Assembly (NCBI RefSeq): GCF_004005495.1
Contig: NZ_RZYA01000002.1
Coordinates: 186,001-250,000, forward strand
From: Streptomyces antnestii
GTDB taxonomy: Bacteria > Actinomycetota > Actinomycetes > Streptomycetales > Streptomycetaceae
Direction of reading: 5' to 3'
DNA: 64,000 nucleotides
Positions 25,784 through 34,319 of this stretch are shown in pieces (positions within the stretch are counted from its first letter, which is position 1; each line of letters starts with the position of its first letter). Position numbers and translations under genes: made by a program. Below the pieces are notes generated by a model, which saw only the letters and a program-made list of their open reading frames with translations, was not told the DNA's origin and did not search any database.

Positions 25784-25844
25784 GCGCGGGGCGTGGGGAT
25801 GCGCGGGGCGTGGGGATGCGCGGGGCGTGGGGATGCGCGGGGCG
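25784..25844. repeat. 17-bp tandem repeat, 3.6 copies
   Basis: The unit GCGCGGGGCGTGGGGAT occurs exactly at 25784-25800, 25801-25817 and 25818-25834, then its first 10 bases again at 25835-25844. It fills the gap between the LLM stop and the dehydrogenase remnant. Confidence 0.9.
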
Positions 25845-25845
25845 G

Positions 25846-26238
25846 TCAGGCGGGGGTCAGGACGGCCTTTCCCGTCAACTCGCGGCGCTCCAGGGCGCGG
25901 TGGACATCCGCCGCTTCCGTCAGGGGGCGGACGGCGCCCACCGCCGTGTCGATCGACCCGTCGGCCGCCATGGCCAGCAGACGCCGCAGGCTCTCGCGGT
26001 ACCAGGTGTGGTCCGCGCTCAGCTCGTTGGGAACCATGCTCAGTGCCGCGCGCCGCCCGGGCCGCAGGTTCATCAACTTGACCCGGGCCGCGCCCCGTAC
26101 GGTGTCCGCGACCATCCGGCCCGGCCTGCCCGAGAACGCGTAGCTCACCAGCACGCCCCCAGGGGCGCGAAGCCGGTACCCACGGCCGACGCTGGTGGTC
26201 AAGGGCCGTACGGTGGCCCTCCACACGGCCGGGCGCAT
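25846..26238 (-). pseudogene. C-terminal remnant of a medium-chain dehydrogenase/quinone oxidoreductase
   Basis: An open frame of about 130 codons whose residues from 19 on match the C-terminal third of zinc-type alcohol dehydrogenases/NADPH:quinone reductases: YRLRAPGGVLVSYAFSG, a helical insert, then DGSIDTAVGAVRPLTEAADVHRALERRELTGKAVL, the classic end of this family. The N-terminal GroES-like domain and the nucleotide-binding GxGxxG are absent; only ~70 bases separate it from the rocD stop. The first ~18 residues are not family-like. It is most likely a decayed gene truncated by deletion, now next to a tandem repeat. Confidence 0.72.
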
Positions 26239-26250
26239 GGACTGATCCTG

Positions 26251-26299
26251 GACGGGGCAGGGCCGGGCGGTCCGTCGCGTATCGCCCGGCCCCGCCGTC
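26251..26299 (-). terminator. Hairpin after rocD
   Basis: Arms at 26260-26269 and 26283-26292 pair perfectly over 10 GC pairs with a 13-nt loop; flanking bases extend the stem imperfectly. It sits just past the rocD stop. Confidence 0.5.
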
Positions 26300-26310
26300 C
26301 GTGTGACCGG

Positions 26311-27534
26311 CTACCCGAGCACCCTCCCCAGCGCGGCGAGCGCCGACTCCAGCTCTTCGCGGGTGATCGTCAGGGGCGGGGCCAGGCGGATCGTCGAGCC
26401 ATGCGTGTCCTTGACCAACACGCCTTCGGCCAGGAGGAGTTCGCTGATCCGGCGGCCCGTGCCGATGGCCGGGTCGATGTCGACGCCCGCCCACAGCCCC
26501 CGGGCCCGGAAGCCCGTGACACCCTTGCCGGTGAGGGCTTCGAGGCCGTTGCGCAGCACCTCGCCCAGGTCCGCCGCCCGGCGCTGGAACTCGCCGGTGG
26601 CCAGCAGGTCGACGACGGCGGAGCCGACCGCCGCGGACAGCGGGTTCCCGCCGAACGTGGAGCCATGCTCGCCGGGCCGCAGCACCCCGAGGACGTCCCG
26701 GCCCGCGACGACCGCGGACACCGGCACGATGCCGCCGCCGAGCGCCTTGCCGAGCAGCAGCATGTCGGGGCGTACGGACTCGTGGTCGACGGCGAGGGTA
26801 CGGCCCGTGCGGCCGAGGCCCGACTGGATCTCGTCGGCGATGAACAGGCAGCCCGCCCGCCGGGTCAGGTCACGCACGCCGGTGAGATAGCCGTCGTCCG
26901 GGATGACGACCCCGGCCTCGCCCTGGATGGGTTCGAGCAGGACGGCGGCCGTCGTCTCGTCGATCGCCGCTTCCAGCGCCGCCAGGTCGTTGTACGGGAC
27001 GACGCGGAAGCCCGGCGTGAAGGGCCCGAACCCGGCGCGGGCCGACTCGTCGGTGGAGAAGCTGACGATGGTGGTCGTGCGGCCGTGGAAGTTGCCGTCG
27101 GCCACGACGATCGTCGCCCGGTCCGCCGGGACGCCCTTGACCTCGTACGCCCACTTGCGGGCGACCTTGACGGCGCTCTCCACGGCCTCGGCGCCCGTGT
27201 TCATCGGGAGCACCATGTCGAGGCCGGTCAGCTCCGCGAGGCCCTCGGCGAAGCCGGCCAGGCGGTCGTTGTGGAAGGCACGCGACGTGAGCGTGAGCTG
27301 GTCGAGCTGACGGTGGGCGGCCTCGATCAGGGCCGGGTGGCGGTGGCCGAAGTTGAGCGCCGAGTAGCCGGCGAGGAGGTCGAGGTAGCGGCGGCCCTCG
27401 ACGTCCTCGACCCAGGTGCCCTCGGCACGGGCGACGACCACGGGCAGGGGGTGGTAGTTGTGCGCGAGCACCGGCGCCTCGGCGCTGATCAGCTCGGCCG
27501 ACGAACGGGCGGTCCGGACGGGGGCGACGGTCAT
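26311..27534 (-). CDS. rocD: Ornithine aminotransferase
   Basis: About 407 residues. PLP-dependent class III aminotransferase that converts ornithine plus 2-oxoglutarate to glutamate semialdehyde and glutamate. Visible motifs: YLDLLAGYSALNFGHRHP, MNTGAEAVESAVKVARKW, DGNFHGRTTT, LFIADEIQSGLGRTG with the conserved Asp, and the PLP lysine in LLLGKALGGG. GSTFGGNPLSAAV follows. ATG at 27534 overlaps the ddaH stop (ATGA), so the two are translationally coupled. Together they take methylarginine or citrulline-related products toward glutamate. Confidence 0.92.
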   Translation of the reverse strand: MTVAPVRTARSSAELISAEAPVLAHNYHPLPVVVARAEGTWVEDVEGRRYLDLLAGYSALNFGHRHPALIEAAHRQLDQLTLTSRAFHNDRLAGFAEGLAELTGLDMVLPMNTGAEAVESAVKVARKWAYEVKGVPADRATIVVADGNFHGRTTTIVSFSTDESARAGFGPFTPGFRVVPYNDLAALEAAIDETTAAVLLEPIQGEAGVVIPDDGYLTGVRDLTRRAGCLFIADEIQSGLGRTGRTLAVDHESVRPDMLLLGKALGGGIVPVSAVVAGRDVLGVLRPGEHGSTFGGNPLSAAVGSAVVDLLATGEFQRRAADLGEVLRNGLEALTGKGVTGFRARGLWAGVDIDPAIGTGRRISELLLAEGVLVKDTHGSTIRLAPPLTITREELESALAALGRVLG

Positions 27535-28343
27535 GAACGGATCTCCTGGGTGCAGCACTTGATGCCTCCGCCGGCCTTGTGGAACTCGGACAGGTCGACG
27601 GGGACGGGGACGTAACCACGCTCTTCGAGCTGGGCGACGAGGCCGGTCGCCTGCGGGGCCACGAAGACGTGGCGCCCGTCGGAGACGGAGTTGAGGCCGA
27701 AGGCCATGGCGTCGTCGCGGGTGGCGAGGACGGCGTTCGGGAAGAGGTGCGCCAGTACCTCGCGGCTCCCTGCGGAGAAGGCGTCGGGGTAGTAGGCGAT
27801 GTTCCCGTCGTTCCCGTCGTCCGCGGGGTCGTTGAGGGCGAACAGGGCGGTGTCCAGGTGATAGAAGTACGGGTCCACCAGGCGCAGTCCGACGACGGGT
27901 ACGCCGAAGAACTCCTGCGCCTCGTCGTGCGCGGCCCGCGACGTGCGGAACCCGGTGCCCGCGAGGACGTAGCGCCCCACGGGGACGAGATCGCCCTCGC
28001 CCTCGCAGACCGACTCAGGGCGGTGCACGTCGTAGCCCGCGGCCTTGAACCACGTCTCGTACTCGGCGGACTCCGGGCGCCGCTGCTCGGCGTGGAAGTT
28101 CGAGCCGAGCACGCGGCCGCCCACGACGAGCGCCGAGTTCGCGGCGAAGACCATGTCCGGCAGGCCCGGGACCGGCTCCACGGTCTCGACCGTGTGGCCG
28201 TGCTCGCGGTAGGTCCCGATCAGGTTCCGCCACTGCGCGAGGGCCAGCGCGGTGTCGACCCGCACGTCTTCCCGCATCCACGGGTTGATCGCGTAGCGAA
28301 CGTCGAAGTATCGGGGTTCGCAGACCAGATAGCGCCTGGACAC
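27531..28343 (-). CDS. ddaH: Dimethylarginine dimethylaminohydrolase
   Basis: 270 residues of the amidinotransferase fold. DDAH hydrolyses N-methylated arginines to citrulline and methylamines. PDMVFAANSALVVGGRVLGSNF is the substrate-binding N-terminal repeat; the catalytic His is in FYHLDTALF and the catalytic Cys in GGGIKCCTQEIR at the C-terminus. GTG start at 28343 has GGAGG nine bases upstream. It precedes rocD in one operon, with an Lrp-type regulator just upstream on the same strand. Some arginine deiminase-like paralogs share the fold, but the size and motifs suit DDAH. Confidence 0.9.
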   Translation of the reverse strand: MSRRYLVCEPRYFDVRYAINPWMREDVRVDTALALAQWRNLIGTYREHGHTVETVEPVPGLPDMVFAANSALVVGGRVLGSNFHAEQRRPESAEYETWFKAAGYDVHRPESVCEGEGDLVPVGRYVLAGTGFRTSRAAHDEAQEFFGVPVVGLRLVDPYFYHLDTALFALNDPADDGNDGNIAYYPDAFSAGSREVLAHLFPNAVLATRDDAMAFGLNSVSDGRHVFVAPQATGLVAQLEERGYVPVPVDLSEFHKAGGGIKCCTQEIRS

Positions 28344-28471
28344 AGACGGGTACCTCCGCTTCCTTGCGGGACGACGACCAGGGGTGTCCCCCAACGGTAA
28401 GAAGCGGCGGTCGCGCTCGACAAGGACATTTAGTTGCGTGCCCCCGCAGGAATGCTGCGTAGATCGCCTGG

Positions 28472-28975
28472 TCAGTGAAGGTTCGCTGCGTCGTCGGGGG
28501 CCGCCTCACGGGCGCCGGCCTCCGCGCTGTCCGGCAGCAGGTGGGACAGGACCATGTAACTGATCGTCTTGCGGATGAACGGCTCGGCCCTGATCCGCTC
28601 CAGGACTTCCTCGAAGTGGCCCACGTCCGTGGCCCTGACGTGCAGCAACGCGTCGGCGCCACCCGTCACGGTCATCGCCGAGGTGATCTCCGGATGGTTG
28701 CGCACGACCTCCGCGAGCCGGCGGGGCGGCGCCGCGCCGTCGCAGTACACCTCGACGAACGCCTCGGTGCTCCAGCCGAGCGCGGCCGGCCGGACCGTCG
28801 CCGTGTAGCCGGTGATCACGTCGTTCTCCCGCAGCCGGTCGGCGCGCCGCTTGACCGCCGTGGCGGACAGGCCGATGGCCGCGCCGATCTCCGCGAAACT
28901 CGTCCTGGCGTTCGCGATGAGCGCCGCGACGATCTTGCGGTCGAGATCGTCGAACGCCACGTGCTTGCTGTTCAT
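28472..28975 (-). CDS. Lrp/AsnC-family transcriptional regulator
   Basis: 167 residues, normal single-module size. HTH: FAEIGAAIGLSATAVKRRADRLRENDVITGYTA; ligand domain: AFVEVYCDGAAPPRRLAEVV with SAMTVTGGADALLHV. It resembles BkdR/ArgP-type Lrp regulators of amino acid catabolism. It is transcribed toward ddaH-rocD from the same strand, 128 bases upstream, so it most likely senses arginine or ornithine and controls that operon. Confidence 0.9.
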   Translation of the reverse strand: MNSKHVAFDDLDRKIVAALIANARTSFAEIGAAIGLSATAVKRRADRLRENDVITGYTATVRPAALGWSTEAFVEVYCDGAAPPRRLAEVVRNHPEITSAMTVTGGADALLHVRATDVGHFEEVLERIRAEPFIRKTISYMVLSHLLPDSAEAGAREAAPDDAANLH

Positions 28976-29113
28976 GGCCGGTGGTCCTTCTCGTGCTGGT
29001 CGTGGAGGCGCAGGGCGGCGCCACGGCTACGGCGCTCCCGGGCGCCGCTGCGACGCGCGCCCGGTCAGCCGTACGGTATCCAGCGGCTTCCACCCTCCTG
29101 CTCGGCCGGGGGG

Positions 29114-29632
29114 CTATTTGATCAGGGCGTTGGCGACCACGACGATCAGGCCGAGCAGTGAGTCACCGACCCCGAGCAGGAGCGATCTCGCCCAGGTGCG
29201 GCCACTGACGCGCGCCGCCGTGAGGCCCCAGGCGAAGAGCAGGGCGACGTTGAAGCCGAGGGCCACGTACTCGATGCCCGCGTAGTTCCACCAGCCGAGG
29301 CCGGCTCCGAAGAGCATCACGAGCGTGGGCACGGTGGCGAGGAGGAGCGGCCACTCCTCGGCGAGCGCGCGCACCGCGGCGACCGCCCCGTGGTGGGTCT
29401 CGTCGCCGCGCCGGGCGATGAGGTGCGCGTAGCCGTGGGCCAGGGCCGAGGCGGCCGCGGTGATCAGGAGCCACTGGGCGTCGTACATGCGGTCCGCGCG
29501 CGACGCCCGGCCGTACTGGGTGAGCGCCGCGACCATCGAACTCGCGAGGACGGCGCCGTAGACGCCGCCGAACAGCACGTTGGGCCGGGCGGCGACGCGG
29601 CTCAGGCCGCGGAGGGGGTGGCGGGTGGTCAT
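29114..29632 (-). CDS. Integral membrane protein of unknown function
   Basis: 172 residues with four predicted membrane helices (about residues 20-40, 52-72, 95-118 and 125-162). A His-rich loop, AHGYAHLIARRGDETHHG, lies between helices 2 and 3. No family is recognised. It is transcribed alone and divergent from the HAD/acyl-CoA dehydrogenase unit. The HxxxH-type pattern could bind metal or heme, but nothing else supports this. Confidence 0.7.
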   Translation of the reverse strand: MTTRHPLRGLSRVAARPNVLFGGVYGAVLASSMVAALTQYGRASRADRMYDAQWLLITAAASALAHGYAHLIARRGDETHHGAVAAVRALAEEWPLLLATVPTLVMLFGAGLGWWNYAGIEYVALGFNVALLFAWGLTAARVSGRTWARSLLLGVGDSLLGLIVVVANALIK

Positions 29633-29912
29633 GGCGCGTTCCTCGGGTGGCGTCCGGGGCCGGTGGTGCGGCCACTGTCACCCCCGTCCGCACGCTGGAC
29701 CGAGGCGACACGCGTGGCATGTCCCGGTTTCGCCCGCGCTCTGGAGCGTGAAGCTACGCGGTGGAGTGGGGCGGCGCTTTATTGAAGTTGAGTCCAGGTT
29801 CAGGTACGTTGCGGATGCTTCCCGAACCAGCCACCGTTCCGGCGTCCCGCCGACGGGGTTCCCACCACGCGCGCCGGATCCCAGAGATGCGGCGCCGGCA
29901 GGAGGCCGTGTC

Positions 29913-30533
29913 TTGAGCACCCGAATCAGCGCCGTCCTCTTCGACTTCGGGGGAGTGCTGACCACCAGCGTGTACGAGGCGTTCGAAGCCTTCGGCGCCG
30001 CGCTCGGCGTCGACCCACGGCTGCCCCTCCGCCTGCTCGCCAAGGACGAACAGTCCGGCGCGCTGCTCGTCGCGCACGAGGAGGGACGGCTCGGCCAGCG
30101 GGAGTTCGAGGACGGCTTCGCCGAGCGGCTGCGGGCACACGGCGCCGACATCCAGGGGGCCGGACTCCTGTCCCGTATGCAGCAGGAACTGCGCCCGGAC
30201 CAGGCGATGCTCGACCTCGTCGCCGAGGTGCGCGGCGCGGGGCGTCCCGTGGGGCTGCTCTCGAACTCCCTGGGCGACGATTGCTACGCCGGCTTCGATC
30301 TGGAGTCCATGTTCGACGCCGTGGTGATCTCCGGCGACATCGGCGTACGCAAACCGTCCCGGCGGGCCTACGCCGTCGCGTGCGAGCGACTCGGCACCCG
30401 GCCCGAGGAGACGGTCATGGTCGACGACCTCGAACACAACATCGTCGCGGCACGACGGGCCGGCCTCGCCGGGATCGTCCACCGTGAGGCGGCCACGACC
30501 GCCGAGGAACTGCGGAACCTGCTGCGCGTGTGA
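29913..30533 (+). CDS. HAD-superfamily protein, ACAD10/epoxide-hydrolase N-domain type
   Basis: About 206 residues. Motif I is [12 protein letters not shown]: the nucleophile Asp is present but the second Asp of DxD is Gly. Motif II is GLLSNSLGD, motif III the Lys of VRKPSRRAY and motif [11 protein letters not shown]. This is the HAD type found as N-terminal domain in ACAD10 and soluble epoxide hydrolase. TTG start with AGGAGG seven bases upstream fixes the start; no ATG fits. The next gene is an ACAD10/11-like acyl-CoA dehydrogenase, so both proteins probably work on one fatty or hydroxy acid pathway. Confidence 0.85.
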   Translation: MSTRISAVLFDFGGVLTTSVYEAFEAFGAALGVDPRLPLRLLAKDEQSGALLVAHEEGRLGQREFEDGFAERLRAHGADIQGAGLLSRMQQELRPDQAMLDLVAEVRGAGRPVGLLSNSLGDDCYAGFDLESMFDAVVISGDIGVRKPSRRAYAVACERLGTRPEETVMVDDLEHNIVAARRAGLAGIVHREAATTAEELRNLLRV

Positions 30534-30621
30534 CATGCCGCCGGGCACGCGCGACGAGCCCGGCTCCCTGTCGCGCCGGCTCACCGCCCCCGAAAATCCA
30601 ACCCCCGTGAGGAGAACCCGC

Positions 30622-31845
30622 GTGTTCGAACTGACCGACAGGGCCAAGGAGTACCAGGAGAAGCTGCTCGCCTTCATGGACGAGCGCGTCTACCCGGCGG
30701 AGGCGGTCTACGAGGCGCAGATGGCCGCGTCCGGCGATCCGCACTTCCACCCGCCCGTCCTCGAAGACCTCAAGGCCGACGCGAAGAAGCGCGGGCTGTG
30801 GAACCTCTTCCACCCGCACCCCGAGTGGGGTCCGGGCCTCACCAACCTCGAGTACGCCCCACTCGCCGAAATCATGGGCCGCAGCGCCCACTTGGCCCCC
30901 GAGGCCACCAACTGCAACGCGCCGGACACCGGCAACATGGAGGTTCTCACCCTCTTCGGCACCGAGGAGCACAAGGAGAAGTGGCTGCGGCCGCTCCTCG
31001 ACGGCGAGATAGCGTCCGCCTTCGCCATGACCGAACCCGCCGTGGCCAGCTCCGACGCCACCAACATCCAGCTCCGGATGGAGCGCGACGGCGACGACTA
31101 CGTCCTCAACGGACGCAAGTGGTGGACCTCGAACGCCCTGCACGCGAACTGCAAGGTGCTCATCGTGATGGGCAAGACCGAACCCGAGGCCGCGACGCAC
31201 CGTCAGCAGAGCATGATGGTGGTGCCCGTCGACACCCCCGGCGTCACGGTCCTGCGCAACCTCCCGGTCTTCGGCTACCAGGACCGGGAGGGTCACGCCG
31301 AGGTCGTCTTCGAGGACGTCAGGGTGCCGGTGACCGCGCTGCTCGCCGGAGAGGGCGACGGCTTCATGATCAGCCAGGCACGTCTCGGCCCCGGCCGCAT
31401 CCATCACTGCATGCGCGCGATCGGCATGGCAGAGCGCGCCCTCGACCTGATGATCGACCGCGCGCAGTCGCGTACGACGTTCGGTGAGCCCGTCGCGAAC
31501 CGGGCCAACATCCAGGACTGGATCGCCGAGTCCCGCATCGAGATCGACATGGCCCGGCTGCTCACCCTCAAGGCCGCCCACCTCATGGACACCGTCGGGA
31601 ACCGGCACGCGCGCACAGAGATCGCGGCCATCAAGGTCGCCGCGCCGCAGGTCGCCCTGAAGGTCGTCGACCGCGCCATCCAGGTGCACGGCGGAGGCGG
31701 GGTCAGCAACGACTTTCCGCTCGCCAGCATGTACGCGCACCTGCGCACCCTCCGTCTCGCCGACGGCCCCGACGAGGTGCACAAGCGCACCATCGCGATG
31801 CGGGAACTGCGCCGCAGGGAACCGCAGTGGGGCCGCACCCGCTGA
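30622..31845 (+). CDS. Acyl-CoA dehydrogenase, ACAD10/11-like
   Basis: 407 residues. The FAD-binding run is [39 protein letters not shown], of the ACAD10/11 form. It is followed by [43 protein letters not shown] and [22 protein letters not shown]. Such enzymes dehydrogenate long or branched acyl-CoA, or 4-hydroxyacyl-CoA after phosphorylation. GTG start with GAGGAG seven bases upstream. It follows the HAD gene by 88 bases and precedes a TetR regulator on the same strand. Confidence 0.92.
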   Translation: MFELTDRAKEYQEKLLAFMDERVYPAEAVYEAQMAASGDPHFHPPVLEDLKADAKKRGLWNLFHPHPEWGPGLTNLEYAPLAEIMGRSAHLAPEATNCNAPDTGNMEVLTLFGTEEHKEKWLRPLLDGEIASAFAMTEPAVASSDATNIQLRMERDGDDYVLNGRKWWTSNALHANCKVLIVMGKTEPEAATHRQQSMMVVPVDTPGVTVLRNLPVFGYQDREGHAEVVFEDVRVPVTALLAGEGDGFMISQARLGPGRIHHCMRAIGMAERALDLMIDRAQSRTTFGEPVANRANIQDWIAESRIEIDMARLLTLKAAHLMDTVGNRHARTEIAAIKVAAPQVALKVVDRAIQVHGGGGVSNDFPLASMYAHLRTLRLADGPDEVHKRTIAMRELRRREPQWGRTR

Positions 31846-31950
31846 CGGTCCGGCACCGGAGCGGCGGTGCGGGGGCGCGCGGGGGGCAAGGGGCCGAGGC
31901 GGTCGCCGTGCACCGACGGTGTGCGAAGATCGCCTCGCTCCCGTAGGGGT

Positions 31951-31999
31951 GAGCAGCGCAGGCAAGCTTTTTCGTACCGATGAGCAGTGCAGGCGAGCA
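31951..31999. repeat. Two 18-bp direct repeats upstream of tetR gene
   Basis: TGAGCAGCGCAGGCAAGC at 31951-31968 and TGAGCAGTGCAGGCGAGC at 31982-31999 match at 16 of 18 bases. Their centres are 31 bases apart, three helical turns, just before the TetR start: likely operators. Confidence 0.7.
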
Positions 32000-32016
32000 G
32001 AGGAAGGACCCACGCC

Positions 32017-32694
32017 ATGACCACCCGCGGCCACGCACCGGACGGCGAGGACATCCCCTCGCTCGCCGACACCTCCGCGCTGCGCGAACCCCCCGCCACC
32101 GCGCGCGGCGCCCGCACTCGCGCCGCGCTGGTGGCCGCCGCCCGCGTCGTGTTCGAACGCGACGGCTACCTGGACTCGCGCCTCACCGACATCACCGCCG
32201 AGGCCGCCTGCTCGACCGGCACGTTCTACACGTACTTCGCCGGCAAGGAGGAGATCTTCCAGGCGGTGCTCGAAGTCGCCCAGGACGACATGCTGCACCC
32301 GGGCATGCCGCGCCTCGACCCCGAGGACAGTTCGCCGGTCGACGTGATCGAGGCGAGCAACAGGGCCTACTTCGAGGCGTACAAGCGCAACGCGAAACTC
32401 ATGCTGATCCTCGATCAGGTCGCCGCCGGCGACCCCGGGTTCCGGGAGGTGCGCAGGCGCCGCAGCCGCGCCTTCGCCGACCGCAACGCGCGCGCCATCA
32501 AGGACCTCCAGGACCGCGGCCTCGCGGACCGCACTCTCGACCCCCTGATGGCGGCGCGGGCGCTCTCGGGCATGGTGAGCCGCATGGCCTACTACGCGTA
32601 CGCCCTCGGCGAGGACCACCCGCTCGACGAGCTCGTCGAGACGTCCACGACGCTCTGGGCCAACGCGCTCAAGCTCGACCGGAACGCCCGGTAG
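32017..32694 (+). CDS. TetR-family transcriptional regulator
   Basis: 225 residues. N-terminal HTH: ALVAAARVVFERDGYLDSRLTDITAEAACSTGTFYTYFAGKEEIF; the C-terminal ligand domain is helical. The first 30 residues before the HTH are acidic and disordered. ATG at 32017 with GGAAGG upstream is preferred over an upstream ATG at 31987. It follows the acyl-CoA dehydrogenase and may repress the HAD/ACAD unit and itself through the tandem repeats in its leader. Confidence 0.9.
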   Translation: MTTRGHAPDGEDIPSLADTSALREPPATARGARTRAALVAAARVVFERDGYLDSRLTDITAEAACSTGTFYTYFAGKEEIFQAVLEVAQDDMLHPGMPRLDPEDSSPVDVIEASNRAYFEAYKRNAKLMLILDQVAAGDPGFREVRRRRSRAFADRNARAIKDLQDRGLADRTLDPLMAARALSGMVSRMAYYAYALGEDHPLDELVETSTTLWANALKLDRNAR

Positions 32695-32845
32695 GGACCG
32701 CTTCGGGGTTCGCGGCCGCGTGCGGGCGAGCGCCGCGTACACGCCGATGGCCAGGGCCTCCTCCGCGACCCAGCCGGCGCCCAGCGTCTCCACTTTCTCC
32801 GCCGTCGCCTCGCCGCAGCGCCCCGCGCCGGAACCGGCACGCCTG

Positions 32846-34120
32846 TCAGTCCCGCTTGCCCTTCTTGTGCTTGCCCTCGCCATCCCCCGGGTTCTCCCGC
32901 TGAGGGGCGGGCTGCGGGTCGACCGTCTGTGACGGGGCGACGCCGGTGTCCGCGGGCTGGGCGTCCGACGACGGCTCGGTGACCGTGGAGTCCTGCGCGG
33001 ACGAGGTGGGTGACGGGTCCGTCGGGGTGGTCGCGGTGCTGTCGTCGGGCGCGAACCACGCCATGCCGATCAGAAGGGACGCGACGAAGAGCGCGGCCGC
33101 GGCGACGGCCCCGATGGTTCTCGGCCGGCGTCTCGCCGCCGCCGCGACGCCACGCCGGGTGCCCCGGCGCGCCGCCCGGCCGGACGACGGCAGCTGGTAC
33201 GTCGTGGCGGTCGTACGGATGTCCGGGGCGGACGGCAGGTGGCCGGGGTGCGGCGGCGCGGGCGCCACCGGCACGGTCTCCGGGAGCGGTTCGGGACGGC
33301 CCCGCCAGGCCCCCGAGCGGAACCAGTCCGTCACCTCCTGGGCGGTCGGCCGGTCCTCGGGCTGCTTGGCCAGCAGGCCGAGCAGATAGTTCTCGAACGA
33401 CGGAGGCAGCCGGATCCCGAGCCGGCCCGGAGGCACGGGCGCCGCGTCGACGTGCTGGTAGAGCAGGCCTGTCGCGGTGTCGGCCCGGAACGGCGGGTTC
33501 CCGGTGAGGAGTTGATAGAGGACACAGCCCAGCGAGTACACGTCGGACGGCGGGCCCGCGTTCTTGCCGAGGGCGCGCTCGGGCGCCAGGTACAGGCCGG
33601 TGCCGACGATCTGGCCGGTGGTGGTGAGCCCGGCGGCCGGGTCGTCCAGGAAGCGGGCTATGCCGAAGTCGCCCAGCTTGACCGTGCCGTCCGCGGTGAC
33701 CAGCAGATTGCCCGGCTTGATGTCCCGGTGCACGACACCCTGGCGGTGGGCCGCCGCGAGCCCCGCCGCCGCACCGGCCGCGATGTCCGCCACCCGCTCC
33801 GGGGCGAGACGCGCGCCGCCGGAGGTCTCCTGGGCCAGACTGCCGCCCTCGACGAGCTCCATGACGAGATAGAAGCGGTGCTCCCACGAACCGAAGTCGT
33901 AGACACCGACCACGTGCGGATGGCTGAGCGAGGACGAAGTCTGCGCCTCCATACGGAACCTGGCGGCGGCGGACGGATCCGAGTCCTGGGCGATGAGCAG
34001 CTTCACGGCCACGGGCCGGCCCAGCATCTCGTCGGTGGCCTCCCACACCTCGCCCATACCGCCGCGGCCGACGGTTCTGTGCAACCGGTACCGATCCGCC
34101 AGCAACACTCTGCGCACCAC
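32846..34120 (-). CDS. Membrane-anchored Ser/Thr protein kinase (PknB-type)
   Basis: 424 residues. Kinase domain at residues 9-268: glycine loop GRGGMGEVW (18-26), VAVK lysine at 40, catalytic HRDIKPGN (131-138), DFG at 151-153, APE and DVYSLG. One membrane helix at about 336-356, then a short extracellular tail rich in Thr, Ser, Pro and Lys, without PASTA repeats. The tail is short, so a classic cell-wall sensor domain is lacking. GTG start. It lies downstream of the RCK-domain protein on the same strand, 200 bases away. Targets are unknown. Confidence 0.93.
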   Translation of the reverse strand: MVRRVLLADRYRLHRTVGRGGMGEVWEATDEMLGRPVAVKLLIAQDSDPSAAARFRMEAQTSSSLSHPHVVGVYDFGSWEHRFYLVMELVEGGSLAQETSGGARLAPERVADIAAGAAAGLAAAHRQGVVHRDIKPGNLLVTADGTVKLGDFGIARFLDDPAAGLTTTGQIVGTGLYLAPERALGKNAGPPSDVYSLGCVLYQLLTGNPPFRADTATGLLYQHVDAAPVPPGRLGIRLPPSFENYLLGLLAKQPEDRPTAQEVTDWFRSGAWRGRPEPLPETVPVAPAPPHPGHLPSAPDIRTTATTYQLPSSGRAARRGTRRGVAAAARRRPRTIGAVAAAALFVASLLIGMAWFAPDDSTATTPTDPSPTSSAQDSTVTEPSSDAQPADTGVAPSQTVDPQPAPQRENPGDGEGKHKKGKRD

Positions 34121-34319
34121 CCTTGATCGACGGCCCCGTCAAATTGGTTGCCACGGAACGAACTTCGCCCCGCGCGAACGCGAGGACGAGCGGGAGGGGT
34201 GTGGCGGGAACAAGGATAAGGCGCGCCGGGAGCAGTTGATCACACCGAGCCGGGCGCCGGCCCGGTGTGCGGGTGTGGGATGCCGTACGCGAGTGCTCAC
34301 ACCGGCGCCCTTCGCCGTG

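Noticed and set aside
32695..32845. Possible small gene between tetR and the kinase gene
   Set aside because: The 150 bases hold only shadow frames of the flanking genes and no clear SD.
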